Origin: Acidimicrobiia bacterium
GTDB lineage: Bacteria > Actinomycetota > Acidimicrobiia > IMCC26256 > JAOSJL01
Length of the DNA: 64,000 nt
Reading direction: 5' to 3'
Assembly (NCBI GenBank): GCA_027494115.1
Contig: JAOSJL010000001.1
Coordinates: 2,555,501 to 2,619,500 of the forward strand
Below the pieces are notes generated by a model, which had not been told where the DNA came from, ran no database searches, and saw only the letters and a program-made list of their open reading frames with translations. The translations under genes and the position numbers were made by a program. Of the stretch, positions 47,739 through 57,308 are shown piece after piece. Position 1 is the first letter of the stretch. Each line of letters opens with the position of its first letter.

Positions 47739-48869
47739 TCAGCAGACGGGCGCGACCCACGGATAGGGGTTCGTCGCACCGCCGCCGCCGGGGTGCACCT
47801 CGAAGTGGAGGTGGTTGAAGCCCGGGGTTCCGTTACCGGTGGCGCCGTTGTAGCCGATCACGTCACCCTGCTGAACGGCGCCACCCTTGCCGTAGCCCGA
47901 CATGTGCATGTACAGGTAGACGTTGCCGTCGCTTCCGCTCAGAGTCGCGCCCATTCCGCCGCCACCCATGTCGCCGAAGGAGACATTTCCCGACACGACC
48001 GCCACGAGCGCGCCGCCGTAGGGCCCACCCATGTCGACACCTTGGTGGGAGCGACCGCCTGAGCGGGGATCACCCCATGAGTCGGAGAAGCCGGCGTGGC
48101 CGGGGAACGGGCAGATGATGTTGCCCGGGCCACCGGGCGAACCGCCCAGGTTTCCTACGGGACCCGAGGGCGCGGGAGCCGCGGGAGCAGGGGCAGCCTG
48201 CTGGGCTGCCGCGGCGGCAGCAGCGTCGCGACTGGCGCGGGCCGCGGCTTCCGCGGCACGGGCGGCCTCCGCCGCGGCGGCGCGTTCGGCTTCGATGCGC
48301 GCCTGCTCGCGCGCTTCAGCGAGCACTGATTCGGCGGCAGCAGCCTTCTCCTCGAGGTCCGCGATCTCGGATTCCATCTTCTCGAGCGCGGCAGCCTGGT
48401 CCTCCTTCTTGGCATCGAGCTCGGCGCGTTGGCGGTCGAGATCCTCTTCGAGTGCTCCGAGCTCCTCGACCTTCTGGTCGTCGTCGGCCTTGAGCTGCTC
48501 GAGCAGCTGCGTCTTGCGCGCGACATCGAGAACGTTGTCGCTCCCGAGAGCCTCGGCGAAGTCGACGTTGCCGCCGGTGTAGGCGTCGGCCGCTCGATCA
48601 CGGGCCACGGCACGCAGCTCGTCGGCGTACGCCTCCGCGGCCTCGATGTCGCTCTCCAACGCCATGACCTCGTTCTCGAGCTCGTAATAGACCGCCTGCG
48701 CGTCGGCGACACGTTCGGCTCCTGCGTTCAACTCGGCGCGGGCCGCCTCGGCAGCGGCACTGGCCTCGTCGACCGAGACCTCAGCGCGCGGCGCGGCTCC
48801 CACCGGCAGGGCCAGCGCGAGCGCGAGTGCGACAACGAGAAGAATCGTCGTGAGACGAGAAGGGAACAC
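47739..48869 (-). CDS. M23 family peptidase with N-terminal coiled coil
   Basis: This 376-residue secreted protein has a signal peptide (LTTILLVVALALALALPVGA) and a long coiled coil (about residues 30-200, alanine-rich). A C-terminal zinc peptidase of the LytM/M23 type carries SHQGVDMGGPYG, YLYMHMSGYGKGG and FNHLHFEVHPGG. It cuts, or regulates cutting of, peptidoglycan, in the manner of EnvC or RipA-like regulators. All metal ligands (His, Asp, His-x-His) are present, so it may be active. GTG 48869 with GGAG six bases upstream is preferred to the longer frame to 49028. It diverges from the cupredoxin gene. Confidence 0.87.
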   Translation of the reverse strand: MFPSRLTTILLVVALALALALPVGAAPRAEVSVDEASAAAEAARAELNAGAERVADAQAVYYELENEVMALESDIEAAEAYADELRAVARDRAADAYTGGNVDFAEALGSDNVLDVARKTQLLEQLKADDDQKVEELGALEEDLDRQRAELDAKKEDQAAALEKMESEIADLEEKAAAAESVLAEAREQARIEAERAAAAEAARAAEAAARASRDAAAAAAAQQAAPAPAAPAPSGPVGNLGGSPGGPGNIICPFPGHAGFSDSWGDPRSGGRSHQGVDMGGPYGGALVAVVSGNVSFGDMGGGGMGATLSGSDGNVYLYMHMSGYGKGGAVQQGDVIGYNGATGNGTPGFNHLHFEVHPGGGGATNPYPWVAPVC

Positions 48870-48920
48870 GAGAGCTCCGTAGAGGGGGCTGGCGAGTTCC
48901 GAGAACCGTAGCAACAGCGG

Positions 48921-48984
48921 TTGCGATATGCAACTACATGACGTCATACTCTTACATGACGTCGTACTTCGATGATTGTCGAAG
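48921..48984. promoter_or_regulatory. Cluster of palindromes between M23 peptidase and cupredoxin genes
   Basis: Four operator-like elements lie within 64 bases: TTGC-GATAT-GCAA (48921-48933), two 16-base direct repeats TACATGACGTC(A/G)TACT at 48935-48950 and 48953-48968, each built on ATGACGTCAT-type symmetry, and CTTCGA-N6-TCGAAG (48967-48984). The repeats start 18 bases apart, just under two helical turns. They are well placed to control one or both divergent genes. The binding protein is unknown. Confidence 0.6.
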
Positions 48985-49068
48985 CGTCGATCACGCACGC
49001 GCAAGCGGGAGCCCTCTCGGATCGCCACGGGCTGTCCCGCCGGCTACCCCGAGCGAGGAGAATCACTG

Positions 49069-49509
49069 ATGAGATCTAGAAGCAGAGCACGGACCGTGGG
49101 AATCGTGACGGTCACTGCTGCAGCCCTCCTCGTCCTCGGGGCCTGCAGCAGTGGCGACGACGACACAACCACGGATGGTGAACACATGGAAGAGGGCGGA
49201 GGTCACACGGAGAACAGCCCCGTGGCTCCGGGCGCACGAACGATCGAGGTCTCGTCGACCTCGTTCGAGTACGGCACACCGATGATCGAGGCCACGGTGG
49301 GCGAAGACATCGAGATCTCCCTCACCGCCGACGACGTGCTGCACGACTTCATCATCGACGAGCTCGACGCCCACGTCTCGGCCGAGCCCGGCGAGACGGC
49401 ATCCGGCGGCTTCACGGCGTCCGAAGCCGGCGAGTACACCTTCTACTGCAGCGTGCCGGGACACCGTGACGCGGGCATGGAAGGTACCCTCGTCGTCACC
49501 GAGTCATAG
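49069..49509 (+). CDS. Cupredoxin-like lipoprotein
   Basis: This 146-residue exported protein has a lipobox (ALLVLGACSSGD), a His/Glu/Gly-rich spacer (GEHMEEGGGHTE) and a plastocyanin-like domain. Type I copper ligands are visible as His in VLHDFIID, Cys and His in FYCSVPGH and Met in RDAGMEG, in the standard Cys-x4-His-x4-Met spacing. It may carry electrons or buffer copper outside the membrane. ATG 49069 follows GAGGAG by eight bases. It converges on the csoR-copA operon, which supports a copper role. Confidence 0.87.
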   Translation: MRSRSRARTVGIVTVTAAALLVLGACSSGDDDTTTDGEHMEEGGGHTENSPVAPGARTIEVSSTSFEYGTPMIEATVGEDIEISLTADDVLHDFIIDELDAHVSAEPGETASGGFTASEAGEYTFYCSVPGHRDAGMEGTLVVTES

Positions 49510-49553
49510 CCAGAAGCGGGGGTCCACCTGCTTGATGCCGCCCCAAGCACGAC

Positions 49554-49577
49554 AGCACTCACCGCGCGGTCCGTGCT
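49554..49577. terminator. Hairpin between cupredoxin and csoR-type genes
   Basis: AGCAC and GTGCT enclose an inner ACCG-CG-CGGT stem, making an interrupted hairpin of about 24 bases between two convergent genes. It is a plausible two-way terminator without a T-tract. Confidence 0.45.
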
Positions 49578-49581
49578 CAGT

Positions 49582-49851
49582 TCATCGAATCGACGGTCGA
49601 CGGTTCCCGAACACGGCACCCATGAGTTCGTCGGCCACGTCGTCGATACGGCCGTCCGCGTAAGCATCGGCGACGCATGTCCTCAGGTGCGCGTCGAGAA
49701 TGGGCTCCGCGGCTCGGTCGAGTGCGGCCTGGACGGCCCCTAGCTGGTGGAGTACGTCGATGCAGTAGCGGTCGTCTTCGAGCATCCGGATCACGGCGTC
49801 GAGGTGCCCGCGGGCGCTCCGTAGGCGCTGAAGCGCCTCGGGCTTGCTCAT
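49582..49851 (-). CDS. csoR: CsoR/DUF156-type metal-sensing repressor
   Basis: This 89-residue all-helical repressor has the copper-sensing set: Cys in RYCIDVLHQL, then His and Cys in ILDAHLRTCV, in the Cys-His-Cys arrangement of CsoR. LRSARGHLDAVIRMLED is the DNA-binding N-terminal helix. Copper binding normally releases the operator. It is the last gene of a copA-SHOCT-csoR operon with four-base overlaps, and C/G-tract operators lie before copA. A nickel or formaldehyde sensor of the same family is less likely given the neighbours. Confidence 0.88.
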   Translation of the reverse strand: MSKPEALQRLRSARGHLDAVIRMLEDDRYCIDVLHQLGAVQAALDRAAEPILDAHLRTCVADAYADGRIDDVADELMGAVFGNRRPSIR

Positions 49852-50126
49852 CGCAACGCCTCCAGACGCTCGTGGTACTCGTCCGTGGACAGTTCACCAC
49901 GCGCGTAGCGCTCCGCGAGGATCTCGCGTGGTCGATCGTTCCGCTCGCGCGTGCCGCGATCCTGTCCTCGCATCACGAGCCAGACCGCAAGGCCGATCAC
50001 CGCTATCCAGAACGTCATCATCAGGAAGCCCCACAGCCACATCCATCCTCCACCCCACCCGTCCATGTGGCCCCAGCCGTCTCCGAGCATTTCTGCCAGC
50101 GTCGTCATGTGTTGCATTGTCCTCAT
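49848..50126 (-). CDS. Membrane SHOCT protein with Met/His/Trp-rich N-terminus
   Basis: This 92-residue protein has a segment rich in Gly, Trp, Asp, His and Met ([16 protein letters not shown]), one TM helix ([13 protein letters not shown]) and a C-terminal SHOCT module ([23 protein letters not shown]). The Met/His residues outside the membrane could bind copper, an inference from composition and position. It overlaps both copA and csoR by four bases. Similar small proteins accompany CopA in other actinobacteria. Confidence 0.78.
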   Translation of the reverse strand: MRTMQHMTTLAEMLGDGWGHMDGWGGGWMWLWGFLMMTFWIAVIGLAVWLVMRGQDRGTRERNDRPREILAERYARGELSTDEYHERLEALR

Positions 50127-52918
50127 CCCCTCACGAGGTCCTCGACGAACTGCTCGGGATCTGCGACGAATGCGTCATGACAGCCCTCCGAGCAGAAGAA
50201 GAACTCACGATCGTTGTGCTGAGCGTGGAGCGCCGTCGCCGGATCGACGGTCATCCCACACACAGGATCAGTGACCGCCGGCGTCGGCGCGTCCTCGTCT
50301 TCTGTTGCCGTCTCGACGGCGGGCTCCGCGATCATCGCCTCCGCATCGGGAAGCGGTACCGCGTGCCACCGCCGGAGGCGGTTGGCGTTGGCAACCACCG
50401 ACAGCGAGCTCGCCGCCATCGCCGCCGCGGCGATGATCGGGCTCAGTCGGATCCCGAAGAACGGGTACAGCACGCCGGCGGCGATCGGGATCCCGACCGC
50501 GTTGTAGACGAACGCGAAGAACAGGTTCTGGCGGATGTTGTGCATCGTCGCCCGGCTCAGGGTGATCGCCGTGACCACGCCGGTCACCGCGCCCGAAATG
50601 AGCGTGACATCCGAGGATTCGATCGCGACGTCGGTCCCGGTACCGATCGCGAAGCCGACATCGGACTGGGCGAGTGCAGGAGCGTCGTTGATGCCGTCGC
50701 CGACCATCGCCACGGCCTTGTCCTCTCCCTGCAGCCGGCGGATCTCATGTGCCTTGTGGTCCGGGAGGACCTCGGCCAGTACCCGACCGATCCCGACCTC
50801 ACGAGCGATCGCCGCGGCCGTACGGCGATTGTCTCCCGTCATCATCACGACCTCGACGCCCAGGCGCGTGAGTGCGGCGACGGCCGACACCGAATCGTCC
50901 TTGAGCGTGTCGGCCACAGCGACGACGCCGGCCGGCCGGCCGTCGAGCGCTGCGAGCATCGGAGTCTTGCCCTCTTCGGAGAGACGATCCGCGACCGACT
51001 GGAGTTCGGTCGGCTCCACGCCGGAGTCGTCCAGGAGTCGGCTGCTGCCGACGAGGACCTCGCGACCCTCCACGGTCGCTCGGATGCCTTTGCCCGTCAC
51101 CGAGTCGAATCCCTCCGGTTCGGTCAACTCCAGTGAGCGCTCGCGTGCGCCCCGGACGATCGCCTCACCGAGCGGGTGCTCGGATGAGCGTTCCGCCGAG
51201 GCGACGAGACCGAGCAACTCGTCGGGGTCGAAGCTGCCGACGGGCACGACATCGGTGAGCGCGGGCTCTCCTCGGGTGAGCGTGCCGGTCTTGTCGAGCA
51301 CGATCGTGTCGAGCTTCTGCGCCTTCTCCAGCGCTTCTGCGGAGCGGATCAGGATGCCGTGCTGGGCACCCTTCCCGGTGCCGACCATGACCGACAGGGG
51401 GGTCGCGAGCCCCAGCGCGCACGGGCAGGCGATGATGAGCACCGCCACCGCGCTGACGAGAGCGAAGGTGATCGCGGGCTCGGGCCCGACGACGAACCAG
51501 GTGGCAAAGGTCCCGAGCGCGATGAACATCACAGCCGGGACGAAGTAGCTCGAGACCAGATCGGCGAGCCGCTGGATCGGAGCCTTCGACGCCTGCGCTT
51601 CCTCGACGAGGCGAACGATCTGGGCGAGCATCGTGTCAGCGCCGACCTTGGTGGCCCGGAGACGGAAGGCGCCGGTCTGGTTGATGGTGGCTCCCACGAC
51701 GGTGTCGCCCACGTCCTTGGTGACCGGAATGGACTCACCCGTGACCATCGACTCGTCGAGCGTGGAGCGACCCTGCACGATCTCCCCGTCGACCGGGACC
51801 TTCTCCCCCGGTCGTACGATCACTTCGTCGCCGACGACGACGTCCTCGACGGGAACCTCGCGTTCCTCGCCGTCGTGCACGACCCGGGCCGTCCGGGCCT
51901 GGAGGCCGATGAGCTCGCGGATCGCCTCGCCGGTCCCTGCCTTGGCGCGGACCTCGAGGAGCCGACCGAGGAGGATCAGAGTGATGATGACCCCGACGGC
52001 CTCGTAGTAGACGTCACGGACCTCCGACGGCAGCAGCCCGGGTGCCACAGTGACCAGCACGCTGTATCCGAACGCAGCGCTCGTACCGACCGTGATGAGG
52101 GTGTTCATGTCGGCCGTGCGGTGCCGCAACGTGAGCCAGCCGATCCGGTGGATCGGCCAGCCCGCGTAGAACATCACCGGGGCGATCAGGGCGAGCTGGA
52201 CCCAGCGGTTCAGTAGTACCGACGGTACCCAGGTCACATGGAAGAGCTCGTGGGCCATCACCGCGAACGCGATCGGGGCGCTCAGAATCGCACCGACGAG
52301 CACTCGGCGAGAGAGGTCCGCAATCTCGGCCTGGCGAGCAGCGGCTTCTTCGTCTTCTTCGGTTTCGAGTTCGCCGCTGGTGTCGCTCGTTATGCCGTGC
52401 CAGCTCCCGTCGACCTCGACGCCCGCGCCGACGTCCACCGTCGGGATCTCGTCGTGCTCGTGAGCAAGCGCGTCGGTCTCGGGCGGCTCGACGCCGGCAT
52501 CGGCCTGCGCATCGACGTCGTCGACGTCTGCTCCGACACCGTCGCTGGTTTCGACGACGAGAGTCCCGTGGACCATGTTCATGCCGCAAGCGAAGCCGAA
52601 CTCCCCCGCCCGTTCGGGTGTGAACTCGACGGTGGCGGTCCCGAACGCCGGGAGCGCCTTGCTCACCCCGAAATCGGGGAACAGGACCCGCGAGGTGCAG
52701 TCGCCGCTCTCCTGGCGATCGAAGGTGAGGCGCAGCGGGACGCCCTCCCGAACAAGGATCCGATCCGGTGAGTAGCCACCCTTGACCGTGATCTCGACTT
52801 CTTGGACACCACCTCGGATCGCTGCTCGGCCCGCGTGTTTCGGTCCGAAGAAGAACCAGGCCAGAAACCCGGCCGTGGCGATCGTTCCGACGATCACGCC
52901 TACCTCGGCGATTCCCAT
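50123..52918 (-). CDS. copA: Copper P-type ATPase fused to cupredoxin and YHS domains
   Basis: This is a 931-residue P1B-type ATPase. Domains in order: a TM helix (residues 5-24) and a cupredoxin domain (about 38-120) with Cys in [11 protein letters not shown] His/Asp/Glu-rich linker follows, then eight TM helices with TGES in the actuator, [12 protein letters not shown] in TM6 (about residue 498), the phosphorylation site [11 protein letters not shown] (about 542), SSEHPLG and [12 protein letters not shown]. Last is a C-terminal YHS domain ([21 protein letters not shown]). No N-terminal HMA domain is present. It should export Cu(I), with the extra domains holding copper on each side. It heads the copA-SHOCT-csoR operon. 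Confidence 0.93.
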   Translation of the reverse strand: MGIAEVGVIVGTIATAGFLAWFFFGPKHAGRAAIRGGVQEVEITVKGGYSPDRILVREGVPLRLTFDRQESGDCTSRVLFPDFGVSKALPAFGTATVEFTPERAGEFGFACGMNMVHGTLVVETSDGVGADVDDVDAQADAGVEPPETDALAHEHDEIPTVDVGAGVEVDGSWHGITSDTSGELETEEDEEAAARQAEIADLSRRVLVGAILSAPIAFAVMAHELFHVTWVPSVLLNRWVQLALIAPVMFYAGWPIHRIGWLTLRHRTADMNTLITVGTSAAFGYSVLVTVAPGLLPSEVRDVYYEAVGVIITLILLGRLLEVRAKAGTGEAIRELIGLQARTARVVHDGEEREVPVEDVVVGDEVIVRPGEKVPVDGEIVQGRSTLDESMVTGESIPVTKDVGDTVVGATINQTGAFRLRATKVGADTMLAQIVRLVEEAQASKAPIQRLADLVSSYFVPAVMFIALGTFATWFVVGPEPAITFALVSAVAVLIIACPCALGLATPLSVMVGTGKGAQHGILIRSAEALEKAQKLDTIVLDKTGTLTRGEPALTDVVPVGSFDPDELLGLVASAERSSEHPLGEAIVRGARERSLELTEPEGFDSVTGKGIRATVEGREVLVGSSRLLDDSGVEPTELQSVADRLSEEGKTPMLAALDGRPAGVVAVADTLKDDSVSAVAALTRLGVEVVMMTGDNRRTAAAIAREVGIGRVLAEVLPDHKAHEIRRLQGEDKAVAMVGDGINDAPALAQSDVGFAIGTGTDVAIESSDVTLISGAVTGVVTAITLSRATMHNIRQNLFFAFVYNAVGIPIAAGVLYPFFGIRLSPIIAAAAMAASSLSVVANANRLRRWHAVPLPDAEAMIAEPAVETATEDEDAPTPAVTDPVCGMTVDPATALHAQHNDREFFFCSEGCHDAFVADPEQFVEDLVRG

Positions 52919-52957
52919 GGTGATGCTCCCGTATTCCGTTCGCTACCGGGCCCACCC

Positions 52958-52971
52958 TACCCCCCGGGGGG
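52958..52971. promoter_or_regulatory. CsoR-type operator candidate before copA
   Basis: TA followed by six C and six G (52960-52971) lies 40 bases upstream of the copA start. CsoR operators are known to be C-tract/G-tract palindromes flanked by TA. Placement at the copA promoter suggests CsoR self-regulation of its operon. Confidence 0.6.
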
Positions 52972-53018
52972 AGCCAATTCCAGTCACTTCCGCCTGCCGT
53001 GATACTCACTTTCCCCAC

Positions 53019-53040
53019 TTGACCCCCCGGGGGAGGGGGG
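53019..53040. promoter_or_regulatory. Second C/G-tract operator candidate before the ABC exporter
   Basis: TTGACC leads into six C and five G (53023-53033), then A and six G. The TTGACC could itself be a -35 box for the ABC operon, so a CsoR-type protein bound here would block it. It is 31 bases before the ABC ATPase start. Confidence 0.5.
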
Positions 53041-53070
53041 CTACGGTGCTGCCTGAACAGGAGGCCCACG

Positions 53071-53765
53071 ATGAGCCTGACGGCTGAACCGCAACACGCC
53101 CCATCGTCGGGGACCGAGCTACCCGACGAGCACTCGCCCGTACTGGAGGCACAAGGGATCATCAAGTCCTACCGGACGGGCTTGTGGCCACGGCGGCGCA
53201 CGCTCAGAGTCCTTCGAGGCGCCGACGTCACGCTGCGACCCGGCGAGGTCGTCGGTCTCGTGGGCGAGAACGGCTCGGGCAAGAGCACACTCATGAACAT
53301 CATCGTGGGTGCGCTCACCCGCGACGGGGGACGGTACGGATCCAGGGGCGGATGGGGTACTGCCCACAGACACCGGTCCTCTACGAACGGCTGACGTGCG
53401 ACGAGCACTTCGAGCTGTTCGGACGCGCCTACGGACTCGACCGCACCGCCGCCACCGAAGCCCGAGACCCCATCTACGACGCGCTCGGCTTCGGCAACTG
53501 GTCGCGAGCCCGCGTCGAGGAGCTGTCGGGCGGGACGCGCGCCAAGCTCAACCTCGGGCTTGCCCTCCTTCCCGACCCCGAGCTGCTGCTCCTGGATGAG
53601 CCCTACGCCGGCTTCGATTGGGACACATACCTGCGCTTCTGGGAGCTGACCCGAGAGCGACGCGAGGCGGGGAGGAGCGTGCTCATCATCAGCCACTTCG
53701 TCACCGACGAAGAACGCTTCGATCGAATCGTGCACCTGCGCGACGGCCGGACGGTCGAGCGGTGA
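53071..53765 (+). CDS. ABC transporter ATP-binding protein, frameshifted
   Basis: This ATPase of about 231 residues has Walker A GENGSGKSTLMN, the Q-loop region MGYCPQTPVLYE, signature ELSGGTRAKLNLGLAL, Walker B LLLLDEPYAGFDW and switch His in IISHFVTD. The frame breaks at the G5 run 53326-53330; one more base gives TRDGGTVRIQGRMGY. ATG 53071 follows AGGAGG. With the permease it forms an exporter-like transporter of the NosFY or drug-export type. Copper linkage is suggested only by the operator and neighbours. Confidence 0.87.
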
Positions 53766-55251
53766 CCGCACTGCTCACGCGCCGCTACCTGGTCGAATAC
53801 GGCCGGCGACCGATGAACGTCGTGCTGCTCGCTGTCGTGCCGATCGTGTTCGTCACACTGTCCGCGGGGCGATCGTGGATTTCGCCGAGGTCTTCGGAGG
53901 CCTAGGCGACCGGGGTTCACTCGAGGCCGCCACCGCCGGATGGGCTGCCGCATTCATCGCCGGTGTCGCCGGCTTCTTCCACGTCACGGGGTCGCGTGCT
54001 GCCGATCGGCGGATCGCGGCCGCGGGTGCCGGTAGCGGTGCAGTGGTCACCGCGCGGATGCTCTCCGCGCTCGCCCTCGCCACCGTCGCCGTCGCCGGGT
54101 CGCTGCTGGCCCTTGCGCTCCGAGCTGGCATCTCGGACCTCGCGCTTGCTGTGGGAGCGACGGCGATGTTCGCGCTCATCTACCTGGCGATCGGTGTCAC
54201 CGTCGGCGCAGTGGTCCACTCGGAGGTCAACGGATCACTCATCATCATCTTCGTATGGATGTTCGACGTATTCCTCGGCCCGACCATGGGTGGTTCCGAC
54301 GTCGCGGTGCTCCGCCTGCTCCCGACACACTTCCCCACACTCGTCATGATCGACGCGCACACTGGCCACGCCGGACCACTCGGCGATCTGGGGGCCTCGC
54401 TGTTCTGGACGCTCGGCGCACTCGGACTCGCCTGGTGGGCTCTCGCCGCATCCACACGTCCGGCGCGCATTAGCACCCGCGCGAGATCAGAATCCTGGGC
54501 TCGCTTCTTCGCGGCACTCCGCTACGGCTTCCGCGAGTACCGACGCAACGTGGCGCTCTGGGTCCTCCTCGTCGGTCTCCCGATCTTCTTCATCACCGCA
54601 GCGATCGCCGTGACCCCACCCGATCCGACACCCGTGAGCCTCACCGAAGGCGGGACGAGAGCGATCGAGATCCTGTCGATGACGGAAGTCCACGGAGCGA
54701 TCATGGTGCCGATCACAGTCGCGTTCCTCGCCGGCCTGGCGGGCATGTTCGTGGTGCTCGACTCGGCAGAGGGTGACCACCGCCTCGTGCTCGCCGGGTT
54801 CCGGACCCTCGAAGCGCTCGGTGCCCGCCTCGGCATCATCGCCTTCGCTGCGCTTCTTGCAACCGGCGTGTCGTTGCTGATCACCGCCCGCGACTTCACG
54901 CCCGACGTGTGGCTCACATTCGCCGCGGCAACCGCTCTCGTCGCGCTCACCTACGGGATGATCGGCGTCATCGTCGGCATCCTCTTCGGTCGCATCGGCG
55001 GCCTCTACGTCATGTTCCTGCTCCCGTTCGTCGACGTCGGCCTGGCCCAGAACACGATGTTCAGCGCCGCGCCGCCGGATTGGGCCCGGTTCATGCCCGG
55101 CTACGGTGCCGTCCAGGTCCTCATGGACGGAGCGTTCACACCCGGCTTCGACACGCGCTTTGCTCTCGGGCTCGCCATCGTGTGGCTCATGGCGATCACC
55201 GTCGTCGCTGCGGGCACCTTCCACCGCGTGGCTGCGCCACGACGGGCATGA
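53762..55251 (+). CDS. ABC transporter permease, frameshifted
   Basis: GTG 53762 overlaps the ATPase stop. The first 36 residues (ALLTRRYLVEYGRRPMNVVL) join the rest by one more base in the G4 run 53866-53869, giving TLSAGAIVDFAEVFGG. The corrected 496-residue protein has two similar halves of about six TM helices each, the second starting near FFAALRYGFREYRRNVALW. Two ABC-2-type domains are therefore fused in one chain. Substrate is not known; lipoproteins, copper carriers or drugs are all possible. Confidence 0.82.
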
Positions 55252-55932
55252 CGACCGAACCCGCGACCGTCAGAGACCATGAGGTGATGCACGATCGAAC
55301 GTTCGCCTTCGTTGACCTTGCCGGGTTCACAGCCCTCACCGAGGCCCACGGGGACGACGAGGCCGCGGACCTCGTGGCGCGGTTCGTGGGCCTGACCCGG
55401 TCGGTCCTCAAGCCGGACGACCAACTCGTCAAGTCCATCGGCGACGCGGTGATGCTCGCCTTCCTCATGCCCGACTCTGCCCTCTCGGCATTGAAGCGCC
55501 TCATCGAGCGATGTCAGGAGGAGCCCGGATTCCCCTCGCCGCGCGCCGGCCTCCACCGCGGGACCGCGGCCCCGCTCGACGACGACTGGATCGGACACAC
55601 CGTCAACGTTGCCTCCCGAGTCGCCGACCAGGCGCGGCGGTCAGGTGCTGGCGACCTCGTTTGTAGCGGGCGTGGCGCGGGAACTGGGCCTCCCCGCGAC
55701 CGCTCTCGGCTCCTTCGAGTTCCGAAACGTGGTCGACCGGGTAGAGCTCTGGGAGATCGGACTTGCGGAATCCGCATGCTGCTGGTTCACCGACCCCGTG
55801 TGCCGCATGCGCGTGGAAAGGAACACGGCGGCGGGGCGGCTCCGGTACGCAGAGAAGGACTGGTGGTTCTGCTCGCTCGAATGCGCGAGCGCGTTCGCTC
55901 GGTATCCCAAACGCTACGCGGTCGAGCGATGA
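55248..55932 (+). CDS. Class III nucleotidyl cyclase domain fused to a YHS domain, frameshifted
   Basis: ATG 55248 overlaps the permease stop. Residues 15-150 form a class III cyclase domain with both metal aspartates (Asp23 in FVDLAGFT, Asp66 in KSIGDAVM), the base-specifying Lys62 and the Asn120-x3-Arg124 pair in VNVASR. The Asp usual before VN in adenylate cyclases is His117. The last 50 residues are a YHS domain (DPVCRMRV, FCSLECASAF, YPKRY) that may bind copper or another metal. The frame changes near 55632-55640, where one base looks extra. It may make cAMP in response to metal; this is inference. Confidence 0.78.
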
Positions 55933-55982
55933 ACCGTCCTTGCGCCCGTCGAGATCGCCTTCGGACATCAAGGAGCTGACTC

Positions 55983-56573
55983 ATGCCGACGATGTCCCGT
56001 ATCGAGCAGGCGTTCTGTCGGAGTGCTCCTTGGCGGGCATTCGCGAAGCGTTCAGTGCTGCCGTGGGCCCTCGCGGACGAGGCGCTCTCCGGCGACGTGC
56101 TCGAGATCGGATCCGGGAGCGGCGCGATGGCCGCTGCGGTGCTCGAGCGGTTTCCTGATGTCCGGCTGATTGCGACCGACGCCGACCCGGCCATGGTCGA
56201 CGCCGCGACCTCTCGCCTCGCGAGGTACGGGGATCGAGTCGAGATCCGCCAGGTCGACTCCACAAGCCTTGAGTTCGACGACGATTGTTTCGATGCCGTC
56301 CTCTCGTTTCTCATGCTCCACCACGTGATGAGGTGGGAGCGGGCCCTCGTCGAAGCGATTCGGGTCCTCCGACCCGGCGGTGTCCTCGTCGGATACGACC
56401 TACTCGAAACGCCGCCGGCGCGGTTCATCCACGGCGTCGACGGCTCCGCCCATCGCCTCTTCAGACTCCCCGAGCTACGCGCCGCTGTCGCCGACCTTCC
56501 CGTGGAGGTGCCCGATCTCGCCTCCTGCTTCGGTGGCATCGTTACGCAGTTTCGCCTCCGCAAGGTGAAGTAG
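55983..56573 (+). CDS. Class I SAM-dependent methyltransferase
   Basis: This 196-residue protein has a Rossmann-type methyltransferase fold: motif I DVLEIGSGSGAMAAA, acidic loop ATDADPAMV, motif IV FDAVLSFLMLHHV and RPGGVLVGYDLL. The N-terminus carries a CRSAPWRAF stretch. ATG 55983 follows AAGGAG by a few bases. Lying after the cyclase-YHS gene in the same direction, it may belong to the same operon, but the substrate is unknown. Confidence 0.82.
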   Translation: MPTMSRIEQAFCRSAPWRAFAKRSVLPWALADEALSGDVLEIGSGSGAMAAAVLERFPDVRLIATDADPAMVDAATSRLARYGDRVEIRQVDSTSLEFDDDCFDAVLSFLMLHHVMRWERALVEAIRVLRPGGVLVGYDLLETPPARFIHGVDGSAHRLFRLPELRAAVADLPVEVPDLASCFGGIVTQFRLRKVK

Positions 56574-56650
56574 CCCTGGCGGTGGACGAGTCGAGCCGGT
56601 CGTCGTCCGACCTGGCGTCGCACGCCTGGCAATAGGCCGCTCACCGTGGC

Positions 56651-57154
56651 TCATACCGCGTCGCGACCGCCCTCGTTTGAGCTGTTCCACGCGACCATCA
56701 CACCGATCAACAAGAAGGCATCGGCAAGGTTGAAGGTCGGTCCGGACGACCACGTGATCCAGTCCACGACTGCGGCCTCGGGGAAGCCCCCTCGCTCAAT
56801 GAGTCGGTCCGCTACGTTTCCCAGTGCGCCCCCGATCGCCAGGCCCAAACCGACCGCACGCGAAGCACTCGCTGTCGGCAACGCGCGCACCGACGCGATC
56901 AGGAGCACCGTCGTGGCGACGAAAACGACCCAAACGGGGGCGGGAATCCCGAGGAGGATTCCCCGATTCGCGACGAGCCGAAAGGAGAAAGGGCCAAGGA
57001 CGTCGACCGGTCCGTCAGCCAACCAACGCAACGCGAACGCCTTGCTGATCTGATCCACGAGCAATGCGGCAGCGGCGATTCCCAGGGCGATCGAGGCTGC
57101 ACGCGATGAGCTCCGATCCGCCGCCGGAGACGTTGCGACGTCTTGATCTCTCAT
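56651..57154 (-). CDS. lspA: Lipoprotein signal peptidase II
   Basis: This 167-residue membrane aspartyl peptidase cuts signal peptides of lipoproteins. Conserved are ALLVDQISK, the VANRGILLGIP loop, GGALGNVADRLIERG with the first catalytic Asp region, and VVDWI with FNLADAFLLIG carrying the second. Four TM helices are clear. An lspA among copper/redox genes, two of which encode lipoproteins (cupredoxin, cytochrome c), is probably a dedicated extra copy. The longer basic N-terminus is usual in actinobacteria. It is divergent from ccdA. Confidence 0.93.
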   Translation of the reverse strand: MRDQDVATSPAADRSSSRAASIALGIAAAALLVDQISKAFALRWLADGPVDVLGPFSFRLVANRGILLGIPAPVWVVFVATTVLLIASVRALPTASASRAVGLGLAIGGALGNVADRLIERGGFPEAAVVDWITWSSGPTFNLADAFLLIGVMVAWNSSNEGGRDAV

Positions 57155-57196
57155 CGTGGCTCAGTCATTGTGAGTTGCCCGCACGGCCAGTGATTC

Positions 57197-57211
57197 TACG
57201 ACAACATGTCG
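57197..57211. promoter_or_regulatory. BlaI-type operator candidate between lspA and ccdA
   Basis: TACGACAACATGTCG contains the inverted repeat CGACA-ACA-TGTCG. It matches the site before blaI (60057-60071) at 11 of 15 positions. Position in the shared lspA/ccdA promoter region supports control by the BlaI-like repressor of this island. Confidence 0.45.
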
Positions 57212-57289
57212 GCGATACGGCATCGGCTTCAGGCGACGATCGCGACTGGCCGGCGCGACGAGGTCGAGGCGCAATGACGCCGCCTGACC

Positions 57290-57305
57290 TACTACGTTTC
57301 GTCGT
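57290..57305. promoter_or_regulatory. BlaI-type site just before ccdA
   Basis: TACTACGTTTCGTCGT holds the imperfect inverted repeat ACTACG-TTT-CGTCGT and begins with the TACTAC half-site known from BlaI/MecI operators. It ends three bases before the ccdA ATG, so a bound repressor would block expression. Confidence 0.4.
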
Positions 57306-57308
57306 TGA

